Part shown: positions 57,237-64,000 of the stretch, one piece after another | Layout: each line of letters starts with the position of its first letter | Numbering within the stretch: the stretch's first letter is position 1 | Source of the DNA: Ilex aquifolium | Lineage: Eukaryota; Streptophyta; Magnoliopsida; Aquifoliales; Aquifoliaceae | Assembly: GCA_951799425.1 (NCBI GenBank) | Contig: OX637395.1 | Coordinates: 12,936,451 to 13,000,450 of the forward strand | Length of the DNA stretch: 64,000 nucleotides | Direction: 5' to 3' | Notes under the pieces: model-generated | Told to the model about the DNA's origin: nothing | The model's input: the letters and a program-made list of their open reading frames with translations, nothing else | The model's database searches: none | Position numbers and translations under genes: made by a program

Positions 57237-57746
57237 TAGAATTGGAGGAATGACATAGGAGTATGGGATGACATAGCAGTATGGATACAGGCTTCATCCG
57301 TAGATTAAACCAGACCTCTAGCCTTAAAGTTGAGCTCTGGGCTATCTATAAAACCTTGCGGCTGATTTTTGAAAATCAACCAGTTAGCCACTCTTTCAAT
57401 TACATTCTGGAGACGTACTCCTCTGTAGCCTTCAATCTGCTTTCTGAAAATCAACCAGTTAGCCACTCTTTCAAAGTCCTAGTGGAGAACAACAACTTTA
57501 TAATTTGGACCCACAACGTCACCCTAACGCACACACTAAGAGAAGGGAATCAATGTGCAGATTGTCTAGCCAACTTGGGTATGAGACAGTAGGAAGACGT
57601 GGTGGCTTTTGACTCGCCACCAGATTGTATCTTGACATTGTTAAGGGCAGATATCTCTTGTACTAATTTTATTAGGGACCCCAGCTAACTAAGGTTCTCT
57701 CTACAGCTTGTTGAGGTTCTCTCCAAAGCACCACAAAAAAAAAAAA
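57237..57746 (+). mobile_element. 5'-truncated LINE with RNase H domain and poly(A)
   Basis: Flanked by AAGTATTGCAC (57226-57236) and AAGTATTACAC (57747-57757), ending in an A tract, and absent from the duplicate locus. The open frame 57281-57592 (103 codons) has an RNase H-like C-terminus (LKVELWAIYKTLRL near its start, LREGNQCADCLANLG near its end), as in plant L1-type LINEs. A 29-bp phrase coding ENQPVSHSF occurs twice 74 bp apart, an internal duplication within the domain. Only the 3' end was inserted. Confidence 0.85.
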
Positions 57747-58010
57747 AAGTATTACACTTTTCTGCATCGTAGTGTAATCCTTGAATTCAAGGATAGTGAG
57801 ATCTTACCTGTCTGTTTTTAGGTTTTGTCGATGCGTCCCATTAGAGTTTAATATTATCGACCACATTAATCAACGTACAATCGGAGTAAATAGGCGCCTC
57901 TCCTATTTCAAAATAATTGGAAGGTCTTTTTAATTCATTTTGAATGGTATTTTGGATATAAATCTGCTGGAATAGGTTTTGTCTTCCATCAAAGTGCAGC
58001 TTTCACTCTC

Positions 58011-58974
58011 TAAGGTGCCTTAATTTTGGTCTGAGGCTTCTAAGCAGGCTAATAAATAGCTTTGAAGGTTGTCTGGTGGAGTTTAATCAGGCAGGAGACT
58101 AGAACTTTTGGTTAGACAAGCTTTGACAAGTAGTTGGGCAACTGCAATATCCATTCCCTCTCAATTATGAGAGTCATATGTAAGAGGAGTAGTCTACGGC
58201 AAAACAAAAAACAATTGGTATCGTACCAATATTTATCATATTTGTGAGTTTTTGTAGTACTAAAAAAAATTAATAAAAATAATTATCACAATAGTGATAA
58301 AAACACCGACAATAATAATAAAAATACATATAAAAGTGGTAATTTTTTTTGTACCGAAAAATATTAATAAAAATAGTTATCATAATAGTGGTAAAAACAC
58401 TAACAAAAACGATAAATTTTTTGGCAGTAAAATGACTCACAAAAATTGTAAAAATAATCATTAAAATAATAAATTTTAGAAATACAGTACCAAAACATTA
58501 TTTTGAGTACCATAGTCAAGTATGTGATAGAAACATATTTTTCCAATTATACGTTATAATAGACATGCCATAGTTAATTTCTCTTGTCTTAGAACATCTG
58601 CAAGAGAATAGTTAAAATTTAATTATTCCAAGGCTAAAATCATACTCCAGCAGAAGATGTTCAGAATAGGTAAAATACAATTTTTCTACAATTAGGCTCT
58701 ATATTTAGAGTATCACTATAACATTAAGTATAAATATCTATATAATAAAGTAAAATATAATTAAAATCTCAAAAGATAAACAAAATGACTTTTATTTTTT
58801 GCGGATCAGATCTTTTTAAATTTTACTTTAAAATTAATCCGACGGTTAATATTAACACCCCAAATTTAATAGGGAAAATAGACTCCTAAAGGTATATTTG
58901 AAGTGACTTTTTAAATGTACTTCTAGAACTTATAACTTCTCATAAGTACTTTAAAAAAAAAAAAAATTTTGGAA
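58011..58974. other. AT-rich spacer with a two-copy repeat
   Basis: AATAAAAATA(A/G)TTATCA(C/T)AATAGTG recurs at 58270 and 58367 with about 100-bp spacing. A Helitron-like start A/TCTATATAATAAAG is at 58737, but no matching 3' end was found. No gene. Confidence 0.5.
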
Positions 58975-59095
58975 CTGCCCCACCACCAACCCCATCGCCC
59001 CACCACCATCACCACTACCGCCACCCCACCGCCATAACTACCTCTACTATCACCATCACCACCCCCCATCATCACCACTATCACTGTTCACCCTA
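58975..59095. repeat. CCACCA-rich simple repeat
   Basis: Imperfect CACCACCATC repeats, the complement of the motif at 44952-46555 but much shorter. Confidence 0.75.
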
Positions 59096-59979
59096 ACTAC
59101 AACTGGTTCTTAAATTCATTTCTCTCTCATCTATATTTGTGATTTAATTTTGGGTATGAATACAAATATATTTATTATTGACCTTTTTTTTTTTTAATAC
59201 TTTGTACTTTCAGGCACAGACAAGAACTTATTTTATAATATATTCTCTCTCCTCTTGTCTTTTTCCACATCTCTTATCCATTCATTCTTTCTCTTTCTTC
59301 TTAATAGTGCCAACAAAAGTACAAAATATAAAAAATAATATTTAAAAAAATTAGTTAAAATATAAAAAATATGGTAGAGTGTATATTAAAAAAAGAGTAA
59401 CTAAAATAAAAAAATATATATTTTTTGATAGTTAAAATATAAAATCTTATCGGAGAAACTCTTAGTTTGTATTAAAAAAATGCAGCACATAGCAGGAGAT
59501 TGTCATTTGTGCGGGGATTCAAAAATGTCAAATATATGTCACTTCACGCTTAAAGTGACAACGAAATCACTTTACAGCGACGCCAAATTCTCTGTCCATA
59601 ATAGCATTTAGTTTATTGTCCATTAATGGGGTTCTAATGCTATACATGAAATGTAGACCGAGAATAGATATAAAATTAATCTTTAATATTATTTGTTTAC
59701 CCTTACCTTCCAAACCATACTCTCACCATTATTGGACCCAATTTTACCTAGTTAACCACTGGCCCCCTACTTGTCTTAGCTACCATTTTAAGCCAAAAAG
59801 TCAGTGTCGTGACTTTGAGGTCACGGGTGATTGTTTGCCCTTCAACCTAGCAATAATTTCGTGTCAGCTATCTTCCTGAAAAAATTCCTACAAAACTAAT
59901 TATTGTCCTTCTTCTTTGAGCATAAGAAGGTAATAGTTCATCGGCCAAGACAAACTGTTTTTTTTTTTTCAACGATTAG
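59096..59979. other. AT-rich spacer
   Basis: Long A/T runs at 59290-59480. An open frame of 87 codons at 59616-59879 has no recognisable domain and no promoter context; not called as a gene. Confidence 0.4.
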
Positions 59980-60180
59980 GAGTGTTCAGATCAATGTATA
60001 CGCATTTCGATAATTTCTCTTTTTAATTCGATCAAAAGAAGACCATTCACACCGAAACTAGGGTATTAATGAGAGATAAAATCTCTCATTACCTAACTCT
60101 AAAGAGTTACCATATCAAGATTCGAACTCAAAACATCTGAATTTATAATTCGTCTCTATTATCAATTGAGTTACCCTTAA
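59980..60180 (-). mobile_element. tRNA-derived SINE-like relic
   Basis: On the minus strand GGGTAACTCAATTGATAATAG (A-box-like) is followed by GAGTTCGAATCTTG (B-box-like), then a stem GAGAGATTTTATCTCTC. This is a tRNA-type head with a non-tRNA body. The arms do not form a full cloverleaf, so it is not called a tRNA gene. Confidence 0.42.
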
Positions 60181-60636
60181 AGCTGTTCAGAAGAAACTTT
60201 GATTGGGGCTTATGTAACCTTTGTTACACATAGCCAACGAGTATGAAAGAACCTAATGGATGTTGTAGTTTGGGGCCCGGTGGAGTTTGTGTTTGATTTT
60301 TTAAGATGTTGGATTGGAGGTGGTATGGCCTATGGTGGTGTTCCCTGGCGGAGAGAAGGAAGGAAAGAGTGAGATTACATCAAGTATACTCTTTTCATTT
60401 TTTCTTAGTAGATCATCTCTCATCAATTTAACTGAGACTCATTGTATATAAATGAATCACTCACTCTTTAACAGCGTACGATCTTCTAAGAAAAAATATT
60501 TAAAAAAATGGGAGAGAGTTGTTTTCCATTCTTAAAACAAAATTCATGTTTTTCTTTTTCTAGGTCTCATTTATATTTACTTTAGCTTCTTAGCTTCTTT
60601 CATAGGTTAAGTGGAGTTAAAATTTGGTAAAACTTG

Positions 60637-61076
60637 GGGTCTATTTGAATTGCTATAATATTGATTGGGAAATATAATCGATCCTAAATTTATAAATTAT
60701 TATCGGTAATTCACATCGGCAATAGAATCATTATTGAAATTAAATTCCCAACAATGGTAGGAATCTTAAACCCATCATCAATGAAGGTAATATGATACCC
60801 AATTTAATTGAACATTCTTAAAAATTAAAAAATATAAAAAATAAAATCAAACTCCTTTCCAAAAGTTAGTACATTCTTAAAGTCAATCTCCCTCCTAAAA
60901 TCATGTTTCTTCTCAAAATAAAATCTGTTACTAAACATAATAATAAAATAGATATTCATTCCCGTACTCTATTATTGATAAATAATATATTACTTTGATA
61001 TTTAAAACACGGGTATTCTTTTGTTAGGATTATGACACTCATTCCTAATTATAATTATTGTCGATCAAATGAGACC
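60637..61076. mobile_element. Tourist/Harbinger-like MITE, second copy
   Basis: Its ends (GGGTCTATTTGAATTGC; reversed right end GGTCTCATTTGATCGAC) and inner phrases (TCTTAAACCCATCATCAAT, TAAAATCA-TTTC) resemble the element at 50438-50887. The target repeat is not clear. Confidence 0.6.
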
Positions 61077-61854
61077 TTAATGTTATGGGTTTCAACCTAA
61101 GAGTAGTCAGTTTAGCAAAACAATAATGAAGGTTAGGTTGTTTCCAATTTATCCCTCCTAGCTAGACCTCCATTAATAAGACAAATTGTATATTTTAATA
61201 GAATTATTGATGGCATTAACAAGATCTCTTTGGTCAACTAACAAAGAGGTGTCGAGTAAAAGTTGACCTTAAACATATGAGGTTTTTTCTAAAATCATAA
61301 GCGATACATTTCAACGTCTACACACTAAAGAGGAAGATTAGGTACCACCTTTACTACCGTATTAAAAATTATAGTTTTTAAAGTTGATTTATTATTATTT
61401 GAATTATAAGTTATCACTGCAAAAAAGTATAATGATCCTAAAATGTGAGGATTGATTATAAAAGTTATAATTTTTAAATATCAAGTTATAACTCATAAGA
61501 TACGGTATTGATTTTTTTTTTTGGTACTGTAATGTTGCTCTTATACTTATGGTCTGTTTAGTAGGGTGAATGGAAAAATACAATGTTGAAAAGTGGGAGT
61601 GGTACACTTTCTATCTTTCAACGGAGGAATCCTTCTGCCCCTCCTTTGTATTTGATAAGAGAGATGAAAAGTAAGAATAATTGATTTTTTTTTTCTGTTT
61701 GATAAGATGAAAAAAGTATTTTTTTAATTTTTTTTTTGAAAAAATATTTTTTTATATTTTATATTTTTTTAGGAAAAAGTATAAATACATATTTTATTAT
61801 TCTATTTATATATGAAATTAACGTATACATAATATGTAATTGATAAATATGATA

Positions 61855-63240
61855 TCTATATAATAAATCAGCTAAGAGCAACTCCAACAATGCTCACCAA
61901 AATAATTACTCGAAATATATTTAAATATTGTATTATCTACTTTAGCTAACCACTTTTTCAAATTTACTCCAACTACGCTATCTATTTTAGCTAACTACTT
62001 CAACTAATTTTAACTAACTTTTAATAATAAAATTCAAAAAATAGCAATTCAACCATACTTTGTATAAATTTAATTTTTTCCTTTTGATTTTATATTGTTG
62101 GTGGTATTCGACAGAATCCCCCGAAAGATTGAATTCAAGGGATGAAAGATATATGAATGATAAATATGGCAACTAATATTTAAAGTTTGACAACATAAGC
62201 TAAATCCAAAGAATTATGCCAAAGAAACCAATTATGGGCTACAAAAGTAAATATCATAAAAGAATAGTTCATCACATGTACTTAACAAAACAATGATATA
62301 CCCCCTTTTTCGGAAATCAAAATCACCTGCCACCGTCTCTTCCAACACCACCTGCCATCGCCCACCCCTTTTTGTAGAAATCAAAATCGAACCCAAACAT
62401 CACAACAAACGCACACAACACGCATCACCTATTTGAAATCAAACCTAAACATCACCCAACGGATTGGCAGAGGCGGTGGGTTTCGGATTGTGAGTTTCGG
62501 ACTGTGGGTTTTGAAAATCAGCAGGAAATTCCAAAAATATATGTATAAATTTTTTGTTGTTTGCTTTGAACAGAACCCACCGCCAAAATCAGGAGCCACA
62601 AAAACAGAACCCACCTCTGTGGAGTGAAGACGATTTTGGAGTGACGAAGATGATGGAGCTATGGAGACGATGAACCCACCTCTGCGATGATGAAGACGAT
62701 GGAGCTGTAAAGCTTCTGTGGAGTGACGATTTTGGCGTGAAATGAGGAAATAGCTAGCCTTGGAGGTCGCCAGATCCAGCGAGCGAATTTGGGATTATGA
62801 GAAATACCTAGTGGGATACATAGCCCGTTGGAGCCAAAATTTATGGACTGGCTATCTAAAATAGCTAAAATTTACATAGCCCGTTGGAGTTGCTCTAACA
62901 AGTTGAATCTTTATTCCCCTATACATTTTTCCCCCAAAAAGCATTACTTCACCCAATTTTATCACATTTTAATCATTTAATATTTAGTTAATTTTTAGTT
63001 TAACACAACTTTTATTTCATACATTATTTATACACGATAGTGTACACATATTGAAAAAAAATTTATCAAGTTATGCATTTTGAGAAAATTTTGACACTAT
63101 TTTTAAGAAAATAATAGGTAGAAATTAATTTTAAATGATGTAAGCAAAACAAATAATTTTAAATTTGGTATAGTGGGATCAATTTTTTGAACCCTAAAAT
63201 TTTATATTTCATCGTGCCTTCAGGCACGAGTTATCACTAG
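61855..63240 (+). mobile_element. Small non-autonomous Helitron
   Basis: Left end A/TCTATATAATAAATCAGC; right end a perfect hairpin CGTGCC-TTCA-GGCACG (63213-63228), then AGTTATCACTAG/T. TC start, hairpin about 12 bp before CTAG, and insertion between A and T are all diagnostic of Helitrons. Without the nested MITE it is only about 360 bp, so it depends on a partner. Confidence 0.82.
61876..62895. mobile_element. PIF/Harbinger-like MITE nested in the Helitron
   Basis: 1020 bp with inverted ends GAGCAACTCCAAC and a TAA target repeat (61873-61875, 62896-62898). CATAGCCCGTTGGAG occurs twice near the right end. Inner open frames on both strands (about 62430-62630) have no known domain. Confidence 0.8.
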
Positions 63241-63448
63241 TATGTATATATCAAATGATATATATAGACAAATAGCATATATTTCAACACACATAATTAA
63301 ATTTTTATCCAATTTTCCTCTCAATTTTGGAGGGATTGATTTTGGTGAGTTAGAAGGAAAACTTATACATCCACTTTTCCATCATTTTCTAGTTTCCTTC
63401 TTTGACAAACATGATGCTTTATTTATCTCTAACTTTATATTCTTATAA

Positions 63449-64000
63449 TGAGCCCAAATTCAACTGGGTCAGGCCCAATAAAAGGATTAGCCCAAATTAG
63501 CTACAAAACAGGTCAAGCCCAACTTATGGATTCGGTCCAGTGCAAAGTTCAAGGAACCCAGGAATATTAGTACATATAGGGAGCAACATTCGGATAGCTA
63601 CCCAAAGATCAAGACTATTTATAATTGTACTTATCCGTAGCTGTAGCCATCCTCTCCGAATCACATATCTCATTACACCACCGCCTCAACTAAGGATCTG
63701 CGCTTATAAATTGTAAGCCCTCTACACATAAAGGAGCATCTCTCTACACGCCTTTTACATGGCTATCTCTCTCATAGCTACCCAACCTCTCCTAGAGCTT
63801 ACCTTTGTTTTCTCTCTCTCTTACACACACCTTCTATTTTATTAATAAAGTTCTCTGACCACCATCGCCGCCTTCAGTGGTTTAGTCACCTCGGCCTAAC
63901 CACCCATTCTTTGCCTTCTGATATTGATTGTTTTGTTAATTGCTTCATTAATTTCTCTACATCATATACTTGATTGTTGATTGTGCATAAATCCACTTTT
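63449..64000 (+). mobile_element. Start of an LTR, cut by window edge
   Basis: Begins TGAGCCCAAATTCAAC and contains a promoter-like GCTTATAAATTG (near 63701), a CT-rich leader and AATAAAG (near 63844), the order expected in an LTR. The other end lies outside the window, so the call is tentative. Confidence 0.45.

Larger units (their letters stand above)
56335..58010. repeat. Segmental duplicate, copy 2 (partner 27184-28809)
   Basis: Collinear with copy 1. It lacks the Stowaway MITE (empty site near 56600) but carries a LINE end at 57237-57746 that copy 1 lacks. Confidence 0.85.

Noticed and set aside
58737-58760. Helitron-like start A/TCTATATAATAAAG
   Set aside because: No hairpin plus CTRR end could be paired with it, and such AT-rich strings arise by chance.
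59616-59879. 87-codon plus-strand frame
   Set aside because: No domain, no duplicate and no promoter context; length is within chance for this composition.
60100-60180. Possible tRNA gene
   Set aside because: A- and B-box-like strings are present, but acceptor and anticodon stems do not pair, so it is listed as a SINE relic.
1-64000. CRISPR arrays, bacterial operons or prophage-like systems
   Set aside because: No spacer-repeat pattern, ribosome binding sites or compact gene runs; all signals point to plant nuclear DNA.

Overview
This window looks like nuclear DNA from a flowering plant, probably a eudicot. It is AT-rich, dense in LTR retrotransposons (Copia elements with an initiator-Met primer site, one element with a tRNA-Asp primer site), and carries MITEs, Helitron ends, a LINE 3' end, tRNA-derived SINE relics, RALF-like peptide genes and an ATL-type RING-H2 relic. 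The species cannot be fixed from the sequence. No bacterial operon, CRISPR array, rRNA or intact tRNA gene was seen.

Layout. 1-1552: 5' part of a Copia element on the minus strand (gag, primer site, LTR). 1972-27115: a tandem array with a period of about 4.83 kb. One unit is a decayed Copia body and its 3' LTR, then about 490 bp of promoter, a small RALF-like gene, its 3' flank and a hAT-type MITE. Unit A has lost the RALF gene. Units B and C carry identical RALF genes whose 3' ends are fused to the MITE. Unit D carries the only RALF copy with its natural 3' end and is interrupted by a 2.46-kb solo LTR. Unit E is only the Copia part and is split by a 2.06-kb solo LTR. 27184-28809 is an old duplicate of 56335-58010; both copies hold an exon-like block and later insertions (a Stowaway-type MITE in the first, a LINE end in the second). 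29182-29747 is an ATL RING-H2 pseudogene. 30914-37737 is an old, complete-length Copia element with a perfect GTTAT target repeat. 38528-44951 is a very young, whole-looking minus-strand retrotransposon with two 1649-bp LTRs and a single gag-like ORF with three zinc knuckles but no pol. 44952-46555 is a GGT-rich degenerate satellite. 46815-50260 is a probable decayed Helitron holding two solo LTRs. From 50300 to the end the sequence is mostly MITEs, SINE/LINE relics and AT-rich spacer, plus a 1.39-kb Helitron with a Harbinger-type MITE inside (61855-63240) and the start of an LTR at the right edge.

How the parts fit. The likely living host genes are the RALF-like genes, which encode secreted four-cysteine peptides. 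They were multiplied with the neighbouring Copia body as one cassette. A deletion at a 4-bp microhomology created a shortened RALF version that was then copied again. Most of the rest is a record of nested insertions, several of which can be ordered by target-site duplications and by one empty site.
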